Shown: positions 35,264 to 43,725, numbered from the stretch's first letter. The stretch is DNA of 64,000 nucleotides from Calditrichota bacterium (GCA_008501765.1 QQUE01000007.1:248001-312000), one strand, 5' to 3'. Program-made: numbers and translations. Notes: generated by a model not told the origin, from the sequence alone.

Positions 35264-35331
35264 GCATTAATGCAAATATAATTTTCGTTTAATTGTTATT
35301 TTTTTTCATTTACCTGAATTTTATTTGCATT
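35264..35331. promoter_or_regulatory. Inverted AATGCAAATA boxes in the divergent BMC control region
   Basis: AATGCAAATA (35269-35278) and its exact complement TATTTGCATT (35322-35331) lie 43 bases apart between the NCS1 gene and the DeoR gene; the left box overlaps the palindrome GCATTAATGC (35264-35273). DeoR repressors often bind separated boxes. The region is AT-rich, so chance is possible. Confidence 0.35.
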
Positions 35332-35398
35332 CAATTTATTTTTATACTACTTTTGCAAAAATTACTGTTAACAATCCCAATTATTGTGAATCAAAAGT

Positions 35399-36211
35399 AT
35401 GTTGACGCACGCCCGACATCAACAAATCATAGAAATACTTGCTGTGAAAAAATCCGCTACCGTTAGCGAATTAAGTGAGCAATTGACCGTTTCTTCCGCA
35501 ACAATTCGAACGGATTTAAATCAATTGGCAAAATATGGCCATGTTATTCGCATCCATGGTGGAGCCCGGATTGGAAAAGAGCGTGTACGCCAGGAATTCA
35601 GTTTTGCGACACGGCAGAATATCAATGCTGATAAAAAACAAGCCATTGCACACGCAGCGGCATCGTTGATTCAACCGATGGATTCCATATTATTGGATGC
35701 AAGCTCTACCTCGGTTGCACTGGTAAGTGCCATTAAGAAAAGAACGGATTTACATGATCTAACCGTCGTTACCACAGGTATCTGGACAACGCTTGAACTG
35801 CTTGGTTCGCCCGAAATTAATGTTGTTCTTGCGGGGGGATATGTTCGCAACACATCTGGTTCGATTTCCGGCCAAATCACCGTCGAAATTCTAAACAAAT
35901 TTAATTTTCAGAAAGTTTTTCTCGGCGCGGCTGGAATTTCAGAGATCGCAGGCGCCACGGATGTGCACTTAATCGAAGTCGAATTAAAACAGACCATAAT
36001 TGATCGCTCCGCCAATGTCATTCTCATGATCGACAGCAGTAAATGGGGAAAGCTTAGTTTAGCTACATTTGCAGAACTCGATAAAATTACAATGATCATC
36101 ACGGATGATGATGCTCCCAGGGAAATGGTCGATCAATTTCGACAGCAAAATATTGAAATTATTTGTGCTCCTTTGATTAAAAATTCTGCAGGTGTTATGA
36201 AAAATGGCTGA
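35399..36211 (+). CDS. DeoR family transcriptional regulator (BMC operon)
   Basis: A 270-aa regulator. The N-terminal winged helix shows HARHQQIIEILAVKKSATVSELSEQL then SSATIRTDLNQLAKYGHVIRIHGGA, the DeoR HTH signature. The C-terminal DeoRC sensor domain (about residues 75-255) has LDASSTSVALVSAI and VFLGAAGISEIAGATD and binds sugar phosphates. It is the first gene of the plus-strand BMC operon and overlaps the kinase gene by 8 bases. It probably represses the operon until a phosphorylated intermediate such as rhamnulose- or fuculose-1-phosphate appears (inference from family and context). Confidence 0.93.
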   Translation: MLTHARHQQIIEILAVKKSATVSELSEQLTVSSATIRTDLNQLAKYGHVIRIHGGARIGKERVRQEFSFATRQNINADKKQAIAHAAASLIQPMDSILLDASSTSVALVSAIKKRTDLHDLTVVTTGIWTTLELLGSPEINVVLAGGYVRNTSGSISGQITVEILNKFNFQKVFLGAAGISEIAGATDVHLIEVELKQTIIDRSANVILMIDSSKWGKLSLATFAELDKITMIITDDDAPREMVDQFRQQNIEIICAPLIKNSAGVMKNG

Positions 36212-37634
36212 CAGAACAGTTATTTCCATCGACCTAGGCGCAGAATCCGGCCGGGTGATGGCTGTAAAATTTAATGGACGTAAACTCGCAATCGAAGAAT
36301 TGCATCGATTTTCCAACACGCCAGTATTGATTCACAATACTTTATACTGGGATTTTTTGAGGCTCTGGCATGAAATTCAGGTTGGATTGTCGAAAGCAAA
36401 ACGATTGAAACCAGCAAGTATTGGTGTCGACACCTGGGGTGTTGACTTTGGCTTGTTGAACGCACAAGGCCATTTAATCGGGAATCCAGTTCATTACCGG
36501 GATAAGCGTACAATTGATGTTATGGAAAGCTGTTTTTTAAAGCTCTCCAAATCGGAGATATATTCCAGAACGGGGATCCAATTTCTGCCGTTCAATACTT
36601 TCTACCAACTTGTGAGTTTGATAGAAAATCAACCCCAGGAAATAGCCATTGCAGACACATTTTTAATGGCGCCGGATCTTATAAATTATTGGTTGACCGG
36701 CGCTAAAAAATGTGAATATACAATTGCGTCAACCACACAACTCCTGAATGCCAAAAGTGGTAATTGGGATTTTGACCTTTTAGATCAATTTTCGATCCCC
36801 AAAGAAATTTTTCCGGAAATAGTGCAACCTGGGACAAAATTGGGTTTATGGGAAAGTATCCCGGTTATCGCCTCAGCTTGCCACGACACGGCAAGCGCTG
36901 TTGCAGCCGTGCCCGCCGCTGATTTCGAATATGCTTATATTAGCAGCGGAACCTGGAGCCTGGTAGGATTAGAAACGCCGGAACCTGTGATAAATTCTGA
37001 ATCGCTGCGACTCAATCTCACCAATGAAGGCGGTGTATTTAATACTTACAGGCTATTAAGCAACGTCATGGGGCTTTGGATTCTGCAGCAGGCACGAAAT
37101 CAGTGGAAAACTCAAGGCAATGATTTTACATATGCTGAATTAGCATCACAGGCATCGCAGGCCGCACCGCTTCGTTCGTTAATAAAACCAGATGATCCTG
37201 TATTTTTGCCACCGGGTGACCATGCGCAAACAGTGGTTGATTTCTGCAAAAATAGCAATCAAATTCTGCCTGAATCGCAGGGTGAGATTGTTCGCAGTAT
37301 TCTTGAAAGTTTAGCTCTAGCTTATAAAGATGTGATTGCGCGATTGATCAGATTAACCACGAGAAAGGTCGAGCGCATTCATATCGTCGGTGGTGGCTCG
37401 CAAAATGCGTTATTAAATCAAATGACGGCTGATGCGACAGGTAAAGATGTTGTTGCGGGACCTGCTGAAGCAACGGTAATCGGCAATGCACTGGTGCAAC
37501 TGATCACACTCGGGGATTTGAAAGATTTAAAAGAAGCCAGAAATGTGGTGGCAAAGATGGATGAGTTAAAACATTATTATCCACAAAATAACGCTGCTTG
37601 GGAAGATGCCTTTTCCCGTTATAAACAGCTCTAA
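36204..37634 (+). CDS. rhaB: FGGY carbohydrate kinase, rhamnulokinase-like
   Basis: A 476-aa FGGY kinase. Rhamnulokinase hallmarks are IDLGAESGRVMAVKF (residues 8-22), WGVDFGLLNAQGHLIGNPVHYRD (about 80-102, two stretches), PFNTFYQL, ISSGTWSLVGLE and the ATP-site HIVGGGSQNALLNQMTADATG. It would phosphorylate L-rhamnulose (or L-fuculose) at C1, feeding the aldolase at 44074. There is no rhamnose or fucose isomerase gene in the window, so the ketose must be made or imported elsewhere. It overlaps the DeoR gene by 8 bases and precedes the first shell gene by 34 bases. Confidence 0.88.
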   Translation: MADRTVISIDLGAESGRVMAVKFNGRKLAIEELHRFSNTPVLIHNTLYWDFLRLWHEIQVGLSKAKRLKPASIGVDTWGVDFGLLNAQGHLIGNPVHYRDKRTIDVMESCFLKLSKSEIYSRTGIQFLPFNTFYQLVSLIENQPQEIAIADTFLMAPDLINYWLTGAKKCEYTIASTTQLLNAKSGNWDFDLLDQFSIPKEIFPEIVQPGTKLGLWESIPVIASACHDTASAVAAVPAADFEYAYISSGTWSLVGLETPEPVINSESLRLNLTNEGGVFNTYRLLSNVMGLWILQQARNQWKTQGNDFTYAELASQASQAAPLRSLIKPDDPVFLPPGDHAQTVVDFCKNSNQILPESQGEIVRSILESLALAYKDVIARLIRLTTRKVERIHIVGGGSQNALLNQMTADATGKDVVAGPAEATVIGNALVQLITLGDLKDLKEARNVVAKMDELKHYYPQNNAAWEDAFSRYKQL

Positions 37635-37668
37635 ATTTTAAATATCACTCAAATTAAGAAGAAAAAAA

Positions 37669-37965
37669 ATGGAATTAGCACGTGTGCAAGGCACTGTAGT
37701 TTCGACGATAAAAGCAGAAAAATTATCAGGCTGCACGCTTTTGGTAGTCAATATTTTGAATTCTGATGCCACACCGAGTGAAAAGCATCTCATCGCAATA
37801 GATTCGGTTGGAGCAGGGACAGGCGAAGTTGTACTGGTCGTGCGAGGCAGTTCAGCACGACAAACACAAGATTTAAAGGATGTGCCAACCGACTGCAGTA
37901 TCGTTGCAATCGTTGATTCAGTGGAGTTGCAGGGAAAGATTGTTTATGCTAAAAATAAAAATTAA
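37669..37965 (+). CDS. BMC-P shell vertex protein (EutN/CcmL), copy 1
   Basis: A 98-aa pentamer-forming shell protein. It starts MELARVQGTVVSTIKAEKL and has the family core LIAIDSVGAGTGEVVLVVRGSSAR (about residues 45-68, two stretches) and IVAIVDSVEL. Five copies make each vertex of the icosahedral compartment. Its C-terminus is slightly longer than copy 2. AGAAG precedes the ATG. It is the first of three different BMC-P genes in this operon. Confidence 0.95.
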   Translation: MELARVQGTVVSTIKAEKLSGCTLLVVNILNSDATPSEKHLIAIDSVGAGTGEVVLVVRGSSARQTQDLKDVPTDCSIVAIVDSVELQGKIVYAKNKN

Positions 37966-37976
37966 AGATTGAAATC

Positions 37977-38240
37977 ATGAAACTTGGCTTAATCATCGGT
38001 AAAATTTGGTCAGCGAAAAAAGATAAACAGCTTGATGCGCTAAAAATGTATTTACTCCAGCCGGTTGATGAAAACAAAAAATCCTGTGGACAGGCTCTGG
38101 TAGCTATCGACAGTATTGGTTCAGGTGCGGGCGATCTGGTTTACTGGGTTAGCGGCGCAGAAGCCATGTTTCCTTTTAAAAACAGAATAATACCATCGGA
38201 TGCAACTATCGTTGGAATTGTTGACCGTGTTAATTTATAG
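37977..38240 (+). CDS. BMC-P shell vertex protein (EutN/CcmL), copy 2
   Basis: An 87-aa vertex protein beginning MKLGLIIGKIWSAKKDKQLDALKM, with VAIDSIGSGAGDLVYWVSGAEA in the core and TIVGIVDRVNL at the end. It is the shortest copy. It starts 11 bases after copy 1 stops and is followed by the repeat element at 38340-38510. It diverges clearly from copies 1 and 3, so the three are not recent duplicates. Confidence 0.95.
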   Translation: MKLGLIIGKIWSAKKDKQLDALKMYLLQPVDENKKSCGQALVAIDSIGSGAGDLVYWVSGAEAMFPFKNRIIPSDATIVGIVDRVNL

Positions 38241-38339
38241 TATTCTGGTTGTCCAGTTAACTCAGCATTTTCAACTTCTTGTAAAAGTATAATGTTACCT
38301 ATATTGCAAAAATTAGCCTTTTCAAAAAGTCTACAAAAC

Positions 38340-38510
38340 TATGCCACCCCTCCGGGGTTTAAATATTTGGATTTTCAGTGTTATAATCATGTCATCCCTC
38401 CGGGATTAAAAAAATAAATCTGTTTTGTTATGCTGCAAAACCCCGGAGGGGTGCAATGATTATAACTCGGTGAACTCAAAAAAACCGGAGAACCCCGGAG
38501 GGGTGGCATA
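38340..38510. repeat. Nested inverted-repeat element inside the BMC operon
   Basis: Perfect 20-bp ends TATGCCACCCCTCCGGGGTT (38340-38359) and its complement (38491-38510) enclose a second inverted pair: 38380-38407 and 38439-38466, matching at 24 of 28 positions and starting GTTATAATCAT. Four copies of the CCTCCGGG core occur in alternating orientation. No protein is encoded. It fits a REP/BIME- or MITE-like mobile palindrome inserted in the 330-bp gap between BMC-P copies 2 and 3. As RNA it would fold into a strong double hairpin without a T-run. Confidence 0.9.
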
Positions 38511-38570
38511 TTCACCGCTTGCTGAATTAATTGGATAGCCAGATTATAGTTTACTTAACTAATTAAAAAC

Positions 38571-38861
38571 ATGATACTTGGCAAAGTTATTGGCTCGATT
38601 ACTTCAACAGTAAAACATGATTGCTATAAAAACAAGAAACTCCTTTTGGTGAAACCAATCACATCAAAACTGGAGGAAAAACCTGGAGTTCTTGTCGCGG
38701 TTGACGTGGTTGGGGCGGGAAAAAATGACATAGTTCTCGTGGCATCAGAAGGAAAAGCGGCATCAGAGCTTTTGGAGTTTAACTGTCTCATGCCGTTACG
38801 AAGTATTGTTATAGCCATTGTTGACAATGTGCAAATAAACACGCCTGCTATAAATTCGTAA
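38571..38861 (+). CDS. BMC-P shell vertex protein (EutN/CcmL), copy 3
   Basis: A 96-aa vertex protein starting MILGKVIGSITSTVKHDCYKN, with VAVDVVGAGKNDIVLVASEGKAA (about residues 43-65, two stretches) and VIAIVDNVQI. It is the third distinct pentamer protein in the operon and is separated from copy 2 by the inverted-repeat element. It is followed by the RpiB-like gene after 36 bases. Confidence 0.95.
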   Translation: MILGKVIGSITSTVKHDCYKNKKLLLVKPITSKLEEKPGVLVAVDVVGAGKNDIVLVASEGKAASELLEFNCLMPLRSIVIAIVDNVQINTPAINS

Positions 38862-38897
38862 TTGCATTATTCAACATCACATTTTTAAAAGTAGCAT

Positions 38898-39611
38898 ATG
38901 GAAATGCAACCTGACGAGATCGAACAACTCATCACCTCGATAACCGAAAAAGTGGTAAAAAATATTTTTCAGAAGCTCTCCCCTGCCATCGTTGAGACTG
39001 GAACGGAGGCGATTAGAAGGCAGATAATAAATCAAAATTTAATCACTGAAGCCAATGCTATAAACGCTTTTAAAAATAAGGCTACCCATATTCGAATCGG
39101 AAAGAACGCACTCATCACCCCGTTGGCCAAAGATTATTTACAGATGAAAAATATCCAAATTGAACAACAGGTTATAGAGTCCTGCCCAAAAAACTCAAAT
39201 TCAATTGTTCAGAACTCTGTAAACAAAATCGCAATCCTGGCGCCGAACTGCAGCCGAAGTGAAATTGATATTATTGCAGGTGAGATCAAGAAATACAATT
39301 ATTCATCGCACCATCTGCAAAAGATTCGTGGATTTGGAATTGATTTGAAGATGTCGGTAAAACTGATCGCTGAACATATTATAGCCGGCCAATTTCGAGC
39401 GGCTATCGTATTGGATGAATCAGCTTTTTCACTAAAAAATACCATTCGGCACCGCAACGGAATTCAAACCACCATGTGTTGGGATGTGGCTTGCACCAGT
39501 TCTTGTCAGGAAAGTTGTGAAACGAATATGCTATTTATAAACAATCGATTACTTGGATTCAAAAAGCTTGCATCGGTCACTGAAAACTGGTTAAAAACTT
39601 TTAAAACATGA
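38898..39611 (+). CDS. RpiB/LacAB-like BMC-associated protein, degenerate active site
   Basis: A 237-aa protein. Residues 6-27 form an amphipathic helix (IEQLITSITEKVVKNIFQKL) like a BMC encapsulation peptide, joined by a linker to a domain (about residues 110-237) with the layout of ribose-5-phosphate isomerase B. It has KIAILAPNCS at the start, a middle helix-strand AGQFRAAIVLDESAF, and the end NMLFINNRLLGFKKLASVTENWL like the VLALGARVIG...WL end of RpiB. The catalytic Cys-Gly-Thr-Gly loop and the phosphate-binding Arg/His residues are replaced, and a Cys cluster CWDVACTSSCQESC appears. It is therefore probably not a normal isomerase. It overlaps the PduS-like gene by 4 bases (ATGA). Confidence 0.7.
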   Translation: MEMQPDEIEQLITSITEKVVKNIFQKLSPAIVETGTEAIRRQIINQNLITEANAINAFKNKATHIRIGKNALITPLAKDYLQMKNIQIEQQVIESCPKNSNSIVQNSVNKIAILAPNCSRSEIDIIAGEIKKYNYSSHHLQKIRGFGIDLKMSVKLIAEHIIAGQFRAAIVLDESAFSLKNTIRHRNGIQTTMCWDVACTSSCQESCETNMLFINNRLLGFKKLASVTENWLKTFKT

Positions 39612-40930
39612 AATTTGTTGACAAAATAAAAATGAACGGCGTTGTAGGTGCAGGCGGCGCGGGTTTTCCGACACATATTAAAATGGCGGCAGAAGTTGAT
39701 TGGCTCCTTGCCAACGGTGCTGAATGCGAACCGTTAATGTGTAAAGATAACGAATTAATGATTCATTTTGCCGACGAAATCATTCGGGGTATGCAGTACG
39801 CAGCAGAATCTGTTCAGGCTAAGCAATGTGTGATCGGCATTAAATCTAAAAACAAAGAAGCAATTCACTCACTGCGCTGTGCAATAAAAAAGTCGAATTT
39901 GTCGATAATTATCCATGAATTTGAGGACTACTACCCTGCCGGTGATGAATACGAGATTGTCGCCACGATAACTGGAAAACCCATACCGGCCGCAGGAATT
40001 CCGTTGGATGTTGGTGCGGTTGTCTGCAATGTCGAATCGCTTTATAATATTTCAAATGCGATGAAAAACAAACCGGTAATCGATAAATTTCTAACGATCG
40101 CCGGCGAGGTAAAAAACCCTATAACAGTTTCTGTTCCAATTGGCACATCTTACGAAGACCTGCTTGCTCTCGCCGGGGGAACAAATTTGAACACACTTGC
40201 AATCTGCGAAAATGGTCTTATGATGGGTAGCTTCACCAAAGATTTGCAAAAATATGTGACAAAACAAACCGGCGGAATTGTAATCCTTCCGGAGACCAGT
40301 CAGTTGGTTAAGCGATCCCAAAAAACACTTCCTGAAATGCACAGGATCGGCCAATCGGCCTGCGACCAATGTAACTATTGTACCGAGCTTTGCCCACGCT
40401 ATCTTTTAGGGTACGATATTCAGCCACACTTAGTGATGCGCAGCCTCGGATTCACGGCCATGGGAACAGATTATTGGAGTGAATACGCCTCATTATGCTG
40501 CAAATGTGGTTTGTGCACGCTCTACGCCTGTCCGGAAAACCTATTTCCGCGTGAAGCTTGCATTCAATCCATTAAAAATTTATCACCGCAGGCACACACT
40601 GATTCTAAGAAAGCACAAGTCATAAAATTGCATCCGATGCGATCCTCACGACACGTATCGAGCCAAATGTTAATGCAACGACTTGGGGTGACCAAATATG
40701 ATATCGCAGCAAAGTATAAATCGACATCCTTCCACCCTGGTACGGTAAAGATTCCGCTTCTTCAACATACTGGGGTTCCTGCAAAACCAATCGTAAACAT
40801 TGGAGATAAGATTAAAAGAGGGCAACTGATAGGCTCAATCCCCGAAGATGAACTGGGGAGTCCAATTCACGCAAGTATTGACGGAACAGTCCGTGAAATT
40901 GGCGCCGAGTTTATTGCTATAACAAGGTAG
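39608..40930 (+). CDS. PduS-like (RnfC-type) flavin and iron-sulfur electron carrier
   Basis: A 440-aa protein. The NADH/FMN-binding domain begins GVVGAGGAGFPTHIK (about residues 11-25) and has LLANGAECEP and YPAGDEYEIV. An SLBB domain lies around residues 155-215 (ITVSVPIGTSYEDLLALAGG). Two 4Fe-4S motifs follow: CDQCNYCTELCP (about 252-263) and CCKCGLCTLYACP (about 300-312). A lipoyl-like C-terminal hairpin ends the chain. PduS in propanediol compartments moves electrons across the shell. Since no alcohol dehydrogenase is encoded here, this protein may reoxidise the NADH made by the aldehyde dehydrogenase (inference). Confidence 0.9.
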   Translation: MKFVDKIKMNGVVGAGGAGFPTHIKMAAEVDWLLANGAECEPLMCKDNELMIHFADEIIRGMQYAAESVQAKQCVIGIKSKNKEAIHSLRCAIKKSNLSIIIHEFEDYYPAGDEYEIVATITGKPIPAAGIPLDVGAVVCNVESLYNISNAMKNKPVIDKFLTIAGEVKNPITVSVPIGTSYEDLLALAGGTNLNTLAICENGLMMGSFTKDLQKYVTKQTGGIVILPETSQLVKRSQKTLPEMHRIGQSACDQCNYCTELCPRYLLGYDIQPHLVMRSLGFTAMGTDYWSEYASLCCKCGLCTLYACPENLFPREACIQSIKNLSPQAHTDSKKAQVIKLHPMRSSRHVSSQMLMQRLGVTKYDIAAKYKSTSFHPGTVKIPLLQHTGVPAKPIVNIGDKIKRGQLIGSIPEDELGSPIHASIDGTVREIGAEFIAITR

Positions 40931-40956
40931 AAAGATTTTGATGAGATAATAAGTTT

Positions 40957-41520
40957 ATGAAAGCACAAAAAAAGCACACAGCTATAGGGCTCATTGAAGT
41001 TTCCAGCATTGCCGCAGGAAAACTTGTTACGGATACCCTGCTAAAAACATCGAATGTGCAGTTACTCCTTTCAAGATCCATTTGTTCTGGCAAATATATG
41101 GTTATGATATCAGGCGCTGTTGCCGAAGTTAAGGCCAGTGTTGATGCTGGTGTTGAAAAGATGGATGGTTTTGTCATTGACTCAACTGTGATTGCCAATA
41201 TTCACCCGGATGTTTTAAATGCTATTTCCGGAACAACACCGAAGAATGAATTAATATCGCTTGGAATCATTGAATCATTTTCTGTGGCGTCCCTGATTAA
41301 AGCTGCAGATGAGGCGGCTAAATCTGCGAATGTTGAATTGTTGGAAATACGTCTGGCTATGGCGTTAGGCGGCAAAGCATTTGTCACCTTAACAGGGCAT
41401 GTTTCCGACGTTCAGTTGGCCGTTGACCGCGGAGCGGATGTGGTAGCCAAAAAGGGTTTGCTCGTCAATAAAGTTGTCATTCCTGCACCGAGACCGGAGT
41501 TGTTCAACGATTTTATATAA
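40957..41520 (+). CDS. BMC-T shell protein (tandem BMC domain trimer)
   Basis: A 187-aa protein with two BMC domains. The first (about residues 8-90) has AIGLIEVSSIAAGKLVTDTLLK and GAVAEVKASVDAG; the second (about 97-180) has LGIIESFSVASLIKAADEAAKSANVELLEIRLA and GHVSDVQLAVDRGADV. Three copies make a pseudohexamer facet tile. No Cys is placed at a central pore, so an Fe-S pore as in PduT is unlikely. It is 26 bases after the PduS-like gene, which matches the PduS-PduT pairing of known systems. Confidence 0.95.
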   Translation: MKAQKKHTAIGLIEVSSIAAGKLVTDTLLKTSNVQLLLSRSICSGKYMVMISGAVAEVKASVDAGVEKMDGFVIDSTVIANIHPDVLNAISGTTPKNELISLGIIESFSVASLIKAADEAAKSANVELLEIRLAMALGGKAFVTLTGHVSDVQLAVDRGADVVAKKGLLVNKVVIPAPRPELFNDFI

Positions 41521-41574
41521 ATTTTGTGATTAAAATATCTACCTGGAATTTTTTAATTTTATAGGTAATTCATC

Positions 41575-42255
41575 GTGAAAGATTCGACTGTAGAATCCAA
41601 AATTGATACATACCAACTACGCCAAGCCGTAGAAAATATTGTCCGGCAAGTTGTGCAATCCGCACTCGCAGATGAAACTAAACTCTATGTCCCGATAGAA
41701 GTTTCAGCCAGACATGTGCATATATCTAAAAATGATCTTGAGATTCTTTTTGGTCCTGGCTCAAAGCTGACAAAATACAAAGATTTGAAACAACCGGGTG
41801 AATTTGCGGCAAACGAAACCGTTACGGTTGTCGGGCCTAAAAACAGAATTGTCGAAAATATTCGCATTCTTGGCCCCATCCGTCAAAAAACACAAGTCGA
41901 ATTATCCTATTCTGACGGCATTCATCTGGGCATCGACTTACCGCACAGATTGTCGGGGGACTTGCAAAAATCTGCCCCGGTAAATCTTATCGGTCCCCGG
42001 GGAATTCTGCAGCTCCGTGAGGGCGCTATTCGTGCCATGCGACACATACATATGAGCACGGAATTAGCCCGGCAATGGAATTTATTCCAGGGACAGAAAG
42101 TCAAAGTCCGTACGCATGGGCCAATGCAAGTCACCTTCAATAATTCAGTAATACGCATCGGCGAAGGATTGAAATTAGCTATGCACATTGATACAGATGA
42201 AGCGAACGCCGCTGGAATTCAGTCAGGTGAATTCGGCGAAATTATAGTCGAGTAA
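41575..42255 (+). CDS. pduL: PduL-type phosphate acyltransferase
   Basis: A 226-aa phosphotransacylase. After an N-terminal amphipathic helix (LRQAVENIVRQVVQSAL, residues 15-31) likely to be an encapsulation peptide, it shows the zinc motif VSARHVHIS, the core QPGEFAANETV, LGPIRQKTQVELS, the second zinc motif MRHIHMS and HIDTDEANAA. It turns acyl-CoA and phosphate into acyl-phosphate, here probably lactyl-CoA to lactyl-phosphate. The start is GTG at 41575, the only start that keeps the helix. It lies between BMC-T and the aldehyde dehydrogenase. Confidence 0.95.
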   Translation: MKDSTVESKIDTYQLRQAVENIVRQVVQSALADETKLYVPIEVSARHVHISKNDLEILFGPGSKLTKYKDLKQPGEFAANETVTVVGPKNRIVENIRILGPIRQKTQVELSYSDGIHLGIDLPHRLSGDLQKSAPVNLIGPRGILQLREGAIRAMRHIHMSTELARQWNLFQGQKVKVRTHGPMQVTFNNSVIRIGEGLKLAMHIDTDEANAAGIQSGEFGEIIVE

Positions 42256-42297
42256 TAAAGGACCCTTCTCGAAGAAGTTGTTTTTGGGAGTTTGACA

Positions 42298-43725
42298 ATG
42301 CAAGTAGATAATCAACTGATTGATAAAATAGTCAGCGATGTTTTAATTAAACTCGATGAAAATCCAGAGATAAATGCTGGCAGGATTCTTTCCAGCACGA
42401 CGCAAAGTGCAGTTTTCGAAAATGTTGAGGATGCTATAAATGCAGCCGCTTTAGCTCAGAAAAAGTGGGTAAATACCCCAAAAAGTATTAAAATAAAAGT
42501 GATCGAAGCGCTGCGCCAATCCATGCATGAAAATGCAGAGGAATTTGCACGCCGTTCGTTGAGTGAAACAGGCATGGGCAGACTCGAGGACAAAATTGCA
42601 AAACACCGTAATGCCGCAGATGCAACACCGGGACTTGAAGATTTGGAAACGCGTTCCTGGGTTGGCGATCATGGAACGACGTTCGAGCAGCTCGCGCCTT
42701 ATGGAATTATTGCTGCAATTACACCATCGACACACCCAATTCCGGTAATGTTGAACAGTACGATAATAATGATCGCTCCGGGAAATGCTGTGGTATTCAG
42801 TGTGCATCCAGCCGCGAAGAGTACATCTGCCTATGCCATAGAAATTTTTAATAACGTTATAGTGGAGAATGGCGGTCCCCCCCACCTCATTTCTATGTTA
42901 AAAGAACCTTCAATGGACAATGTAAATGAATTATTCCACCATAAAAAAATCGATCTGATAGCGGCAACCGGCGGCCCGGCGTTAGTCAAAGCCGCTTTCG
43001 CAGTCGGTAAAAAAGTAATAGCTGCCGGGCCAGGTAATCCCCCGGTTTTGGTGGACTCTACGGCTTGCTTATGTTCGGCAGCACGGCATGTGATTGATGG
43101 CGCCTCGTTCGATAATAACATCTTGTGTATTGCCGAAAAAGTAACTTTCGTTTTAAATGAAGTATTTGATCAATTTATGGAGGAAATGGAACAACAGGGT
43201 GCATATCGCCTCAATAAAATTCAAATTGCACAACTCACAGAAAAAGCACTAACGAATGATGCAAAAGGGACGATATTTGGACATCCTGACTTTATCGGTA
43301 AAGATGCGCATGTATTAGCGAAAGCCTGTAAATTGGAAATATCGAATCAAGTCCGTCTGCTTTACGGTGAAGTTTCAGCGAAGCATCCCTTTGTAATTGC
43401 AGAACAAATGATGCCATTTATGCCGGTTGTCCGGGTGAATTCCTTTGCCGAAGGAATCGAAGAAAGCCTAAAAGCTGAGCACGGTTTCGGACACACAGCC
43501 ATGATTCACTCTAATAATCTTGAAAATATCACAAACTTTACCAAAGCAATTGATACAGATATTGTGGTTGTAAACGGGCCCTGTGTCTCTGGAAATGGGC
43601 CAAATGCTGGCGAAGGTTATTTTTCACATACGATTGCCAGCCCGACCGGAGAAGGTGTTTGCACGCCGCGGGATTTTGCGCGCGTACGCAGACTTGCAAT
43701 TTACGATGCATTGCAAATAGTTTAA
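42298..43725 (+). CDS. CoA-acylating aldehyde dehydrogenase (PduP/EutE-like, BMC lumen)
   Basis: A 475-aa enzyme. The N-terminus NQLIDKIVSDVLIKL (residues 5-19) is an encapsulation-peptide-like helix. The catalytic domain has IIAAITPSTHPIP, GPGNPPVLVD, and the catalytic Cys in SFDNNILCIAEK (about residue 275). It oxidises an aldehyde to acyl-CoA with NAD+ and CoA; with the aldolase here the substrate should be L-lactaldehyde. The ATG at 42298 follows GGGAG at good spacing; an in-frame TTG two codons earlier is less likely. It belongs to the PduP/EutE branch, not the hydrolytic ALDH branch. Confidence 0.95.
   Translation: MQVDNQLIDKIVSDVLIKLDENPEINAGRILSSTTQSAVFENVEDAINAAALAQKKWVNTPKSIKIKVIEALRQSMHENAEEFARRSLSETGMGRLEDKIAKHRNAADATPGLEDLETRSWVGDHGTTFEQLAPYGIIAAITPSTHPIPVMLNSTIIMIAPGNAVVFSVHPAAKSTSAYAIEIFNNVIVENGGPPHLISMLKEPSMDNVNELFHHKKIDLIAATGGPALVKAAFAVGKKVIAAGPGNPPVLVDSTACLCSAARHVIDGASFDNNILCIAEKVTFVLNEVFDQFMEEMEQQGAYRLNKIQIAQLTEKALTNDAKGTIFGHPDFIGKDAHVLAKACKLEISNQVRLLYGEVSAKHPFVIAEQMMPFMPVVRVNSFAEGIEESLKAEHGFGHTAMIHSNNLENITNFTKAIDTDIVVVNGPCVSGNGPNAGEGYFSHTIASPTGEGVCTPRDFARVRRLAIYDALQIV

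Noticed and set aside
38340-38510. CRISPR-like array
   Set aside because: The copies alternate in orientation, spacing is irregular, and there are only four; this is a nested palindrome, not direct repeats with spacers.
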